Below, piece by piece: positions 8,998-17,391 of a DNA stretch of 49,534 bases. How positions within the stretch are numbered: position 1 is the first letter of the stretch; each line of letters opens with the position of its first letter. This DNA comes from DRKI01 sp011051875 (GTDB lineage Bacteria; Desulfobacterota; Desulfobulbia; Desulfobulbales; Desulfobulbaceae): positions 1 through 49,534 of the forward strand of contig JALXDL010000087.1 of assembly GCA_026990385.1 (NCBI GenBank), written 5' to 3'. Made by a program: the position numbers and the translations under genes. The notes under the pieces are model-generated. The model did no database searches, had not been told where the DNA came from, and saw only the letters and a list, made by a program, of their open reading frames with translations.

Positions 8998-9513
8998 TCA
9001 TGCCGGTCCCGGGCCGGTCTCCAGCGACGGCAGGGTACCGCTGGCCTCAAACGGCACGGTCTGTTCCAGTACGTTGCCGCCCAGGCGGACCTTGCCGGTC
9101 AGGGAATACCTGAAATTCCGTGGCTCTCCCTTTGCACCGGTGCCCTGGACGGCCTGCAGGACCGAGGAGACCATGCCGACCATGGAGGCATAAACCGGCA
9201 CCGTGACCACCGCGCTGCCATAGGCGGGGATGCGGTGGTGCTCACCGCTCAGGCCGGTGGCAAAGGGATGGCCGTTGATCTTGAGATCGCAACTGATCCC
9301 CCGGATATCGAGCGCCACATCGTTGGGATTCATGATCCGCACCTCGACCAGGAACGCACTCTCCAGGGCCTTGACCTCCCGGAGCCGGATATCGGCCAGC
9401 GAGACCATGGGACGTTCGATGTGGTGCCGCATCCCGGCGCAGCCGCCCAGGAGTACAGGCAGGAAAACAACCAGAAAAAAGAGGGGCAGGGAAAGGCGTT
9501 GTTGACGGGACAT
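8998..9513 (-). CDS. LEA14-like lipoprotein (LEA_2 fold)
   Basis: A 171-residue protein with a lipoprotein signal peptide: a basic start (MSRQQR), a hydrophobic stretch LPLFFLVVFLPVLLGGC, and lipobox LGGC. The ATG at 9513 is chosen because the signal peptide starts there; the longer frame to 9576 adds 21 residues of non-signal sequence. The mature part (ALESAFLVEVRIMNPNDVAL and DLKINGHPFATGLSGE) fits the LEA_2/water-stress beta-sandwich found in small bacterial lipoproteins. These are periplasmic or outer-membrane proteins of unclear role, sometimes stress-related. It lies upstream of the AMMECR1-like gene with a gap of about 170 nt, so it is likely a separate unit. Confidence 0.78.
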   Translation of the reverse strand: MSRQQRLSLPLFFLVVFLPVLLGGCAGMRHHIERPMVSLADIRLREVKALESAFLVEVRIMNPNDVALDIRGISCDLKINGHPFATGLSGEHHRIPAYGSAVVTVPVYASMVGMVSSVLQAVQGTGAKGEPRNFRYSLTGKVRLGGNVLEQTVPFEASGTLPSLETGPGPA

Positions 9514-9634
9514 TTGCTGTCTCCACGTACTTTCGCGATGTTGGCCGATTGTAAACAGGGCGGGTCTATCTGTCAATGGCGCAAGGCCTTTTCTTGACGA
9601 CTCGGTGATTACCGGGTATCAATACAGCGACCGC

Positions 9635-9724
9635 GGAGGAGTGCCGGAGCGGCTGAACGGGACGGTCTCGAAAACCGTTGTGGGGGTAACTCCACCCAGG
9701 GTTCGAATCCCTGCTCCTCCGCCA
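9635..9724 (+). tRNA. tRNA-Ser (anticodon CGA)
   Basis: The acceptor stem GGAGGAG (9635-9641) pairs with CTCCTCC (9714-9720); the discriminator G is followed by an encoded CCA (9722-9724). The anticodon stem ACGGT/ACCGT encloses loop CTCGAAA, giving anticodon CGA (9669-9671), which reads UCG. The long variable arm (GTGGGGGTAACTCCAC) is typical of class II serine tRNA, and the T-arm carries GGGTTCGAATCCC. The gene is isolated: a minus-strand gene lies on each side. Confidence 0.97.
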
Positions 9725-9803
9725 TCCATGCGTGCCGTATGTTGCAGCATGCCGCGATCCACGCAGCCTTCCTTTTCACTCATCCGGCAGTTCCCCCTTT
9801 CGG

Positions 9804-9827
9804 ACGGCCGTCTTTTCTCCCGGCCGT
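9804..9827. other. 7-bp inverted repeat between tRNA-Ser and flavodoxin gene
   Basis: ACGGCCG (9804-9810) and CGGCCGT (9821-9827) flank a T-rich 10-nt loop. It lies just past the convergent end of the flavodoxin gene and 80 nt after the tRNA. It may help end transcription, but no T-run follows the stem. Confidence 0.25.
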
Positions 9828-9833
9828 ACCTCT

Positions 9834-10427
9834 TCAGCCCCGGCCGCGGACAAACTGCCGGGTGATCTCGGCCACCCGCCTGCCATAGGCCTCTGCTGTC
9901 TCGATATCGCCCGCTGGCGGCGCTGCCGGCGGATCGACCTGGAAACTGGCCGCCATGGGACCGACAAAGGAGCCTGCCCGGTTCAGCGCGCCGGGGCCCG
10001 GTCCCTCTGTGGAGTTCATGGATTCCGGTTCATTGGCGGCGGGAAACATCCCGGTGCCGACGTAGATCATCCCCTGCTGCATGGCGATGATGACCAGGCC
10101 GAGCAGGGTATTGAGCTTGTCGCCGGAAAAGGAGCTCGAGTTGGTGAAGGCGCCGGCGATCTTGTTCTTCCAGGCCTGGGAGAACCACTTGACCACCGCG
10201 GCCTCCTGGAATTTTTTCATCTCGGCCGAGATGTTGCCCATGTAGGTGGGACAGCCGAAGATAATGCCGTCGGCCGCGTCCAGATCGTCCAGGCGCCGGG
10301 TAGCCTCGGCCGTGGTCAGCAGTTCGGCCTCGACGCCCTCCACCCCGGCGGCACCGCGGTGCACGGCCTCGGCCTGCAGCCTGGTGTGGCCATAGCCGCT
10401 GTGATAGACTACGACGATCCTGGTCAT
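9834..10427 (-). CDS. WrbA-like flavodoxin-family NAD(P)H:quinone oxidoreductase
   Basis: A 197-residue flavodoxin-fold protein. The FMN phosphate loop is visible near the start (VVYHSGYGHTRLQAEAV), followed by the isoalloxazine-binding segments FGCPTYMGNISAEMKKF and FTNSSSFSGDKLNTL. It resembles WrbA/type IV quinone oxidoreductases, which reduce quinones by two electrons and limit oxidative stress. The ATG at 10427 follows GGGAGGA with good spacing; a longer frame to 10478 lacks family similarity. Its upstream region carries a perfect 17-bp tandem repeat (10472-10505). Confidence 0.9.
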   Translation of the reverse strand: MTRIVVVYHSGYGHTRLQAEAVHRGAAGVEGVEAELLTTAEATRRLDDLDAADGIIFGCPTYMGNISAEMKKFQEAAVVKWFSQAWKNKIAGAFTNSSSFSGDKLNTLLGLVIIAMQQGMIYVGTGMFPAANEPESMNSTEGPGPGALNRAGSFVGPMAASFQVDPPAAPPAGDIETAEAYGRRVAEITRQFVRGRG

Positions 10428-10471
10428 GATATCCTCCCGGCCAATGGTTAAGTGCTCTGCAACTCTGTGTG

Positions 10472-10505
10472 ATTTCAACTCGTACTACATTTCAACTCGT
10501 ACTAC
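10472..10505. repeat. Perfect 17-bp tandem repeat upstream of flavodoxin gene
   Basis: ATTTCAACTCGTACTAC occurs twice head to tail (10472-10488 and 10489-10505), 45-78 nt upstream of the start codon on the minus strand. Read on the minus strand the core is TAGTACGAGTTGA. The same core (TAGTACGAGATGA) recurs upstream of the FHA-EAL gene. The position suits a promoter-proximal regulator site. Confidence 0.8.
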
Positions 10506-10529
10506 CTTTGGTGTAAAACCGCAAGCAGG
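10496..10529 (-). promoter_or_regulatory. Bipartite motif, copy 1
   Basis: On the plus strand CTCGTACTA (10496-10504), 15 nt, then CGCAAGCAGG (10520-10529). The same two blocks with identical 15-nt spacing recur at 12004-12037. Both lie upstream of minus-strand genes in the same relative orientation. It may be a regulator or alternative sigma-factor site, or a short duplicated sequence. Confidence 0.5.
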
Positions 10530-10593
10530 GAGTGCGCCGCCGGTTTTTCCATTGTCTGTTCAGTTACTGCCGCCCGGAATCGCAATCTCTCAG

Positions 10594-10722
10594 CCCGCCT
10601 GTTTCACAAAGGTCGTCGCGAAAGGTCTGAAAATGCCATGAATGCAAGGAACAGCGCAACAAGGTTCGCAGGCATGGTGTTTTCGGGCCTTGCAGCAGGT
10701 CGCATGTGAAATATGCGGGTTA
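10594..10722. repeat. MITE-like intergenic repeat, copy A
   Basis: The ends CCCGCCTGTTTCACA (10594-10608) and, inverted, CCCGCATATTTCACA (10719-10705) match at 13 of 15 bases. About 79 nt from the left end align with copy B at 20267 with about 12 mismatches. The right end abuts the FHA-EAL stop codon (10722-10720), as copy B abuts another stop. It includes no convincing gene; both copies translate on the minus strand to similar short peptides (VPCIHGIFRP). Confidence 0.75.
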
Positions 10723-11817
10723 GGCCTGCACCTCGATGGGGCGTCCGTAGAGGAAGCCCTGGCCCAGCTCAAATCCCAGCCCACGGCATATGTCCGCCTC
10801 TTCCCCGGTCTCGATGCCTTCGGCAAGGGTATGGATCTTCAGGTTCGCCGCCATCCGGACCAGCAGTTCCATGGTCTGGTGGAACTGCTCGGGCTGGTGG
10901 TGGATATCCTGTATCAGCGCCATGTCGAACTTGAGATAGTCGGGCGGTACCTCCATCAGTTCCAGGAGACGGGTCCGGCCGGCGCCGAAGTCATCGTAGG
11001 CAAGCTCCATGCCGAGCCGGCCGAGTCGCTCCCGGAGCTGTTTCATGGCCGGGATGCGGGTGACCGCCTTTTCATTGATCTCGATGACCAGTGTCTGGGC
11101 CGGTTGCGAAGAGGCCAGTTTCTCCACCAGCGGCAGCAACCGTTCCAGGTCCATCTGGGCTGGATGGAGGTTGAGAAACAACCTGTCAGCCGACAGCTTT
11201 TTGCCCAGGTCCACAGCCCGGGAAAGGAAAAGTTCACTGAGTTCGATCTCCAGGCCGAGATGCTCCGCGATTCTGAACAGACCGCCGGGATCCGGAGGCA
11301 GACCCGGGAAACCGGTGCGACCCAGGGCCTCGTAGGCGTGGACCGTACCGGAAGCGAGGTTGACGATGGGTTGGAAAACCACGCTCACCTCTCCCAGTCT
11401 GAGCATGTCGCGAAATTCTTTCTCGGAGCGCTCGAACTGGTGGGAGAGAAGAGGCTGTTGCCACAGGCCGGTTTTGTCGAGATCCTCCTTGTTGAACTCC
11501 CTGACCGGTGGCGGGGGGCGGTGCGAACGGACCCGAAACTCAACGGAACCGAAGTGGAGGATATCACCATCCGCAAGCGTACCTTCCCCCTGGAGCCGTT
11601 TGCCGTTGAGGAAGGTGCCGTTGGTGCTTTCCAGGTCCCGGATCAGGAGTCCTGAGTCGTGCTGGTGGATTTCCGCGTGCATGCGCGAGATCTCCCGCGA
11701 TGACAGCCGCAGGTGACATCGGTCGCTCCGGCCGATGACAAAGGGAAGCGGTTCGATGGCGGTGAGCCAGCTCCTGCCGTGGCCCAGAGAGCCTTCAAGA
11801 TACCATTTCTGCTGCAT
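10720..11817 (-). CDS. FHA-EAL protein, putative c-di-GMP phosphodiesterase
   Basis: A 365-residue cytoplasmic protein. Residues about 25-95 form an FHA phospho-threonine reader with the conserved GR (FVIGRSDR), SRMHAE and LESTNGTFLNG. Residues about 135-360 form an EAL domain keeping YEALGR, FLNLHP, IEINE, YDDFGAG, LKFD, AEGIET and GQGFLYGRP, so hydrolysis of c-di-GMP looks possible. The ATG at 11817 follows AGGAG and begins just before the FHA domain; the frame runs open to 12003 with low-complexity sequence. It suggests phospho-signals recruit or control c-di-GMP turnover. It is one of two FHA proteins in the window. Confidence 0.9.
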   Translation of the reverse strand: MQQKWYLEGSLGHGRSWLTAIEPLPFVIGRSDRCHLRLSSREISRMHAEIHQHDSGLLIRDLESTNGTFLNGKRLQGEGTLADGDILHFGSVEFRVRSHRPPPPVREFNKEDLDKTGLWQQPLLSHQFERSEKEFRDMLRLGEVSVVFQPIVNLASGTVHAYEALGRTGFPGLPPDPGGLFRIAEHLGLEIELSELFLSRAVDLGKKLSADRLFLNLHPAQMDLERLLPLVEKLASSQPAQTLVIEINEKAVTRIPAMKQLRERLGRLGMELAYDDFGAGRTRLLELMEVPPDYLKFDMALIQDIHHQPEQFHQTMELLVRMAANLKIHTLAEGIETGEEADICRGLGFELGQGFLYGRPIEVQA

Positions 11818-12003
11818 GGGACTCCTGGAAAGAGACGTGCCGCCGCCGGGTCGTCCCCGCAAGCGGCGGCCGGGACGGGTACCGGGCCCGGACCGGTCAC
11901 CCGCAATGATCCGGGCCAGGTACCCTCCCGGCCATGGAGTGCGTGATTTGCGGTTTCCTGTTCGGCGTACAAACGGAATAACCTGCCCAATCGTGTACAT
12001 CAT

Positions 12004-12037
12004 CTCGTACTATTTTTGTCTCGATATCGCAAGCAGG
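12004..12037 (-). promoter_or_regulatory. Bipartite motif, copy 2
   Basis: CTCGTACTA (12004-12012), 15 nt, then CGCAAGCAGG (12028-12037): the same blocks and spacing as 10496-10529. It lies about 187 nt upstream of the FHA-EAL start and 280 nt upstream of the tolC-like start. Only one copy of the CTCGTACTA block is here, against two tandem ones at copy 1. Confidence 0.5.
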
Positions 12038-12259
12038 CATGTCGCGCCCCCTCTTTCCTGCCGCGGAAGCCCCGGGGTGCCGGGGAACAGAAAACAAATC
12101 CCTTGAAATTGGCGACGTAATTGAGCAAAGTCTTCCTGGGCGATCGGCTGCGCCGCATCTCCGCGCGGTCGCCGGGGCAGAGGGGCTGCCGGGGGCTTCG
12201 CGCCGCAGATCTACTGCCCGGGAGCAGGCGATCAGACTTTTTCGATGCCATCGCAGCTG

Positions 12260-12278
12260 GGTCACGAGATCCGTGACC
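12260..12278. promoter_or_regulatory. Palindromic operator candidate before tolC-like gene
   Basis: GGTCACG-AGATC-CGTGACC is a perfect inverted repeat with 7-bp arms and 5-nt spacer, 40 nt upstream of the outer-membrane factor start. The size and symmetry suit a dimeric repressor of the TetR or MarR type, often found in front of exporter operons. No such regulator gene is adjacent. Confidence 0.4.
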
Positions 12279-12317
12279 AGGTGCAATGGAGGAAACCGTG
12301 CACATTGTTATCTCTCC

Positions 12318-13790
12318 ATGATCCACCGCGAGTTTTCACTCTTTCCTCCGGGCGGTGTCCTTGTCTGGCTGGTCGTTGCGGCCTGCCTCGTCCAGGCTGC
12401 GGGAACGGGGATTGCCGCCGCGGGCGGTACCGAAACAGGGGAACAGCCCGTGGTCGAGCTGTCCCTGGAAAAAGCCGTGGCCCGTGCCCTGCGCTACAAC
12501 CGGGATCTGCGGGTCACCGCCCTGGGCGTGGACAGCAGCCGCTACGATCTCCGGGCCGCCGAGGCGGATTTCGATATCCGGGTGACTCCGCTTTCCAGTA
12601 TCAACTATTCCTCGGCCACCGGGGACCAGCAGACCGTCTGGCTGCTTGGCGGGGCCATCGGCAGGAAGTTCACAACCGGGATCAGGCTGGAACTGCGACC
12701 CAGTATCGATGTGAGCAACGAGGAATATGGCGCCGGGATCGGCTTTTCGCTCTCGGTCCCCCTTCTGCGCGGCCTGGGCCGGGAAACGGTGCTGGATACC
12801 GTGTACAGCCGCGAGTATGCCCTGCGGTCCGCGGCACGCGCCCTGCACCGGAAGCGGGTCAACACCATGCTGGAGACCGTGGATGCGGTCTACAGCTGTC
12901 TTCTCGACCGGAAACTCGAAGATCTCTACCAGGGACAGATCACCCTTCTCGACAACCACCTGCGTACCACCCGGATCAGGGAGCGGGCCGGTATCGCCCG
13001 TTCCATGGATGTCTACCGTGCCGAGATCCGGGTGCGGGAGGTGCGGGACAGTCTCAACCGGGTGCGGGAACGGACCGGCAACGATGCCGACCGGTTGAAA
13101 AAGCTCACCGCCCTGCCCCTGGAGCGACGGATCTCGGTCTCGGCACCCATCGGTTACACGCTGATCGAAATCCGGCCGGACGAGGCCCTCCGTATCGCCC
13201 TTGCTCACCGGGTGGAGATGATCCAGGCCAGGGAGGATATCGACGAGGCCGTGCGCAGGGAACACGTGGCCCGGCAGAACATCCTCCCGGACCTGCGGCT
13301 CGAGGCGGATTACTCCAGGCGGGGCAGCAACCGCTACCGGGACACCTTTCTCTTTGACGAGGATATCTGGTCTGTCAGTTTCTCCAGCAGTACCGACATC
13401 GCGAGAACCGCCGAAAAGGCGGCATGGGCGCAGTCGCGGCTGGACGTCTCGCGTCGCAGGCTGGACTTGACCAGCCGTCGGGAGCAGATTGCCCGCGAGG
13501 TGCGGATGGTGCTGAACCGGCTGCACAAGCTGGAGCAGCAGATCGGGTTGCGCAGGGAACAGATCCACCAGGCCAGGGGCAAGCAGGAGCTGGCGTTGAT
13601 CAAGTTCCGCTACGGCGAAGCGGATAACTTCGATCTCATCCAGGCCCAGACCGAACTGCAGAAGGCCCGGGTCGCCCTGCTGTCCGAAGAGGTCCGCTAT
13701 ATCGTGGACGGGTACCGCCTGCGTGCCGCCCTGGGCACCCTGCTCGAGTTCACGCCGGTGGCCGGGACCGTGGCACGGGGGGAGCAATGA
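12318..13790 (+). CDS. TolC-family outer-membrane efflux protein
   Basis: A 490-residue outer-membrane factor. The ATG at 12318 starts a signal peptide (MIHREFSLFPPGG, then VLVWLVVAACLVQAAGTGIAAAGG). The mature protein has the two long helical hairpins of TolC: VELSLEKAVARALRYNRDLRV opens the first repeat and EIRPDEALRIALAHRVEM the second; QARGKQELALIKFRYGEADNFDLIQAQ is the typical C-terminal helix. It would form the trimeric outer-membrane channel of the exporter encoded by the next three genes. The frame is open to 12039 but the upstream part is not TolC-like. No strong ribosome site precedes 12318, so the start is the least certain part. Confidence 0.9.
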   Translation: MIHREFSLFPPGGVLVWLVVAACLVQAAGTGIAAAGGTETGEQPVVELSLEKAVARALRYNRDLRVTALGVDSSRYDLRAAEADFDIRVTPLSSINYSSATGDQQTVWLLGGAIGRKFTTGIRLELRPSIDVSNEEYGAGIGFSLSVPLLRGLGRETVLDTVYSREYALRSAARALHRKRVNTMLETVDAVYSCLLDRKLEDLYQGQITLLDNHLRTTRIRERAGIARSMDVYRAEIRVREVRDSLNRVRERTGNDADRLKKLTALPLERRISVSAPIGYTLIEIRPDEALRIALAHRVEMIQAREDIDEAVRREHVARQNILPDLRLEADYSRRGSNRYRDTFLFDEDIWSVSFSSSTDIARTAEKAAWAQSRLDVSRRRLDLTSRREQIAREVRMVLNRLHKLEQQIGLRREQIHQARGKQELALIKFRYGEADNFDLIQAQTELQKARVALLSEEVRYIVDGYRLRAALGTLLEFTPVAGTVARGEQ

Positions 13791-13830
13791 AGAAGGATCG
13801 TGGCACGGGGGGAGCAATGAAGAAGGATCG
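13771..13830 (+). repeat. 30-bp perfect tandem duplication spanning tolC stop and hlyD start
   Basis: Bases 13771-13800 are repeated exactly at 13801-13830. Each copy holds the GGGGGGAG ribosome site and an ATGAAGAAGGATCG start. The duplication therefore gives the adaptor gene two complete start signals, 30 nt apart and in frame. The upstream copy also encodes the last residues and stop of the tolC-like gene. Confidence 0.95.
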
Positions 13831-15262
13831 CACCCTTGGCTGGATCATGATCCCGCTTCTGGCGGCCCTGGCCCTGCTCCTGCTGTCGGCCCGGGGAAAC
13901 GACCGGCGGAGTCTGCCGGAATCCGAGGCCATGGGCATGGCCGATTTCAGGGATTTCCAGGTCACGGTCCGGACCATCGGCGTGCTGCAGGCAGCCCAGT
14001 CCTACATGGTCTCCTCGCAGATCAGGGGATCGGACGCCAAGATCATCTACCTGGTAGGCGACGGCAGCCGGGTCACCAGGGGCGAAGTGCTGGTCCGTTT
14101 CGATCCGGCGCCTTTCGAGGAGGCTGTCGAGACCCTGGAGGCCAGGGTGGAGAGCCTGGGCGCCGCTGTCGAGGCGGCAAAACAGATGCTGGCGTGGAAA
14201 AAGAGCGAGGTGGAGCAGCAGATCGCCACCGCCGACTACAACCGGCGGGTGGCCGGCCTGGAGCTGAAACGGCTCAAGGATGGCGACGGCCCCCTTTCGC
14301 TTGCGCAGTACCGGGACGAGATGGACAAGGCCGCCATGGAGCTGAAGCGCTACCAGGGCTATCTCTCCGACCTGGAGAGCCTGCGCGGCGAGGGTTTTGA
14401 CAATCCTGCGGAACTGGAGCGGGCCCGGGAGAACATCACCGTCTTTCGCGACAAGTTTACCTCGGCCAAGCGGCGCTACGACAGTTACCGGCAGTATGTC
14501 CTGCCCTCCCTGGTCGAGGCGGCGCGGGCCAAGGTCGAGAATGCGGAACTGACTGTTCGCCAGACCAGGCAGGCCGGGGTGCACCTGGTCGCCAGGGCCG
14601 CCGCCGGTCTCCAGGAGGTGGAGGGAAAGCTGCAGGGAGCCCGGGCGGCCCTGAAGCAGGCGCAGGCCGAGCTGGCCAAGACCGAGATCCGGGCGCCCTT
14701 CGACGGCCTGGTGATTCTGTACGAGACCTACCGGGACGGCCAGTTGCGCAAGCCGCGCGAGGGCGATTCCGTGATCATCAACCAGCCCATCCTCTACCTG
14801 CCGGACATCTCCACCATGGAGGTGAAGGGGAGGGTGCGCGAGGTGGACCTGCACAAGATCGCCCTGGGCCAGGAGGCCACCATCACCCTGGAGGCCTTTC
14901 CGCGGGTCACCTTTACCGGCAGGCTCGCCTTCATCGGTGCCCTGGCGGCCCGGCGCCGCGACCAGCGGTCCGGGGACAAGTATTTCCAGGTGAGTTTCAG
15001 TATGGACGAATCGGACCCGCGCCTGCGTCCCGGCATGACGGCGCGGGTGGTCATCCATGCGGCCCGGTTATCCCGTGTATTGTCGGTGCCGGTGCAGTCC
15101 GTCTTCCGGGAGGCCGACAGGGTCTTTGTCTACCGGTGGACGGGAAACGCCTGGGAAGAGCGGCCGGTGACACCGGGGCGGCGGAACGACTACTATGTCG
15201 AGATCCTTGACGGTCTGCAGGCCGGGGACCGGGTGGCGCTGGTCCGTCCCCTGTCCCGGTAA
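13787..15262 (+). CDS. HlyD/MacA-family periplasmic adaptor
   Basis: A 491-residue membrane-fusion protein with one N-terminal helix (LGWIMIPLLAALALLLLSA). The lipoyl/barrel-sandwich halves flank a long alpha-helical hairpin: GSDAKIIYLVGDGSRVTRGEVLVRFD opens the first half, and TEIRAPFDGLVILYETYRDG is the second. A C-terminal beta domain follows (VKGRVREVDLHKIALGQ). It would bridge the MacB-like inner-membrane pump to the TolC-like channel. The duplicated start (13787 or 13817) means the product may begin MKKDRGTGGAMKKDR or MKKDRTLGW; the shorter form is probably ancestral. It overlaps the tolC-like stop by 4 nt. Confidence 0.92.
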   Translation: MKKDRGTGGAMKKDRTLGWIMIPLLAALALLLLSARGNDRRSLPESEAMGMADFRDFQVTVRTIGVLQAAQSYMVSSQIRGSDAKIIYLVGDGSRVTRGEVLVRFDPAPFEEAVETLEARVESLGAAVEAAKQMLAWKKSEVEQQIATADYNRRVAGLELKRLKDGDGPLSLAQYRDEMDKAAMELKRYQGYLSDLESLRGEGFDNPAELERARENITVFRDKFTSAKRRYDSYRQYVLPSLVEAARAKVENAELTVRQTRQAGVHLVARAAAGLQEVEGKLQGARAALKQAQAELAKTEIRAPFDGLVILYETYRDGQLRKPREGDSVIINQPILYLPDISTMEVKGRVREVDLHKIALGQEATITLEAFPRVTFTGRLAFIGALAARRRDQRSGDKYFQVSFSMDESDPRLRPGMTARVVIHAARLSRVLSVPVQSVFREADRVFVYRWTGNAWEERPVTPGRRNDYYVEILDGLQAGDRVALVRPLSR

Positions 15263-15265
15263 CCG

Positions 15266-15932
<667 letters not shown>

Positions 15933-15949
<17 letters not shown>

Positions 15950-17201
15950 GCATATCCGGTTCCTGGCCGCTGCCGTGCGCGCCGCTGCCTCCTCCCTGGC
16001 CCTGCACAGGCTGAGGACCGCTCTCAGCGTCCTGGGCGTGGTCTGTGGTGTCATGGCGGTGCTGGCGATCATCGCCATCGGCGAGGGTGCGCGCCGGGAG
16101 ACCATGGCCCGGATAGAGCGGATGGGCGTGACCAATATCTACATCCGGGCCGCCGACCTGACCGGCGCCCAGTTGCTCCGGTCCCGGGAGCACCATAGCG
16201 CCGGTCTTACCCCGGACGATCTCGAGCGGCTGCGGCGCAGCACGCCGCTGGTACGCAACCTGGCCGCCTCCCGGGATCTTTCCCTGGACGTGACCGGGAT
16301 GCCGCCCGGCCTGGCTCCGAAGATCCTGGCCTGCGACCCGGCCTACGCGGAGGTCCTTCGTCTCCGGCCCGAAAGCGGCCGGTTGCTCGCAGTGGGCGAC
16401 ATGGAACAGAAAAGCCTGGTCTGTGTCCTGGGATGGCAGGTGGCGGCCGCGCTCGGCGAACAGGGGAGGGTGGGGGCCGACCTGCACATCGGCGATCAGG
16501 CCTGGCGTATTGTCGGAGTTCTTCCCCGTTACACCGTTCTCAGTGCCGAGAGCGTCCGGGTCTCCATGAAAAACGTCAACGAGATGATCTTCCTGCCCCT
16601 GGCGGCAGGGACCGGCCGGGCCCGGGATGCGGGTCCCTCCCTGAGCGAGATCATTGTCGAGGTGGTCGACCGCGGCCGGGTTCCCCTGGCGGCCAGGATT
16701 CTTCGCCGGACCCTGGAGGTCGCCCATAACGGTATCCAGGATTACCGGTTCATCGTTCCCCTGGAACTCCTGGCCCAGTCACGGCGGATCCAGCGGACAT
16801 TCAACCTGGTTTTCGGGGCCATCGGCGCGATCTCGCTCATTGTCGGCGGTATCGGTATCATGAATATCATGCTGGCCGGGGTCTCGGAGCGAATGCGCGA
16901 GATCGGTCTGCGCCGCGCCGTGGGCGCAAGCCCCGTCCATATCGCGGTCCAGTTCCTGGTCGAGGCGGTGCTGCTGACCCTGGGCGGAGGCCTGCTGGGC
17001 GTGACAGGCGGGATCGGCTGCGCGGCGTTGATCTCCGGCCTTGCCGGCTGGCCGGTGAGGATCACACCGGTCGCCGTCTTGGCACCCCTGGCGGTCTCCA
17101 TCTGCGTGGGCATCTTTTTCGGTCTCTATCCGGCGGTAAGGGCCGCGCGCCTGGACCCGGTCCAGGCCCTGGAGGGGACACCGGACGGCATCATCTTCTG
17201 A
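15933..17201 (+). CDS. MacB-type ABC permease (MacB_PCD-FtsX)
   Basis: A 422-residue permease. One N-terminal helix (LSVLGVVCGVMAVLAIIAIGEG) is followed by a periplasmic MacB_PCD domain (GVTNIYIRAADLTG through FIVPLEL), then three FtsX helices with the typical SLIVGGIGIMNIML and SERMREIGLRRAVGA motifs. With the TolC, HlyD and ATPase products it forms a MacAB-TolC-like exporter of a peptide, lipid or natural product; the substrate cannot be read from the sequence. ATG codons at 15933 and 15936 are both possible. Confidence 0.94.
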
Positions 17202-17245
17202 CCGAACGGAAACAGAGGCAGAGACGGTGCCGCCCCTCCTCTCTG

Positions 17246-17262
17246 CCGGCACGGCTGATGCC
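17246..17262 (+). promoter_or_regulatory. Weak sigma-54-like site inside a hairpin
   Basis: CGGCACGGCTGATGCC has the GG-N10-GC spacing and a perfect GGCACG -24 block. It is embedded in the inverted repeat CCGGCA-N7-TGCCGG shortly after the permease stop, so the match may simply reflect a hairpin. If real it would drive the 719-residue gene from about 120 nt upstream. Confidence 0.28.
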
Positions 17263-17391
17263 GGGCCTGCCGGACGTTCTGCATGAATTCAATATCTTGT
17301 AAGGACAGGCCATATGTGCTAACGTGAAATCCAGAAAAATCGCTGCTGTATGCCATAGCAGCCCGCAGTTTCTCCTCCGGTCCGGTAGCGC

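Larger units (their letters stand above)
11818..12317. promoter_or_regulatory. 500-nt divergent intergenic region
   Basis: It separates the minus-strand FHA-EAL gene from the plus-strand exporter operon, so it should hold both promoters. It contains copy 2 of the bipartite motif (12004-12037) and a 19-bp palindrome (12260-12278). Open frames extend into it from both genes, but they lack signal-peptide or domain similarity there, so I treat it as noncoding. I see no convincing sigma-70 promoter. Confidence 0.5.

Noticed and set aside
10472..10505. 17-bp tandem repeat as a mini CRISPR
   Set aside because: Only two adjoining copies with no spacer between them and no cas genes nearby.
10590..10826. 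Small minus-strand frame ending VPCIHGIFRP and similar
   Set aside because: It is the translation of the dispersed repeat and runs into the FHA-EAL gene region; a similar frame at 20264 overlaps the start of tssJ. Likely repeat, not a gene.
13801..13816. TGGCACGGGGGGAGCA matches sigma-54 spacing
   Set aside because: It is the ribosome site of the adaptor gene inside a tandem duplication; the GG-N10-GC match is most likely chance.
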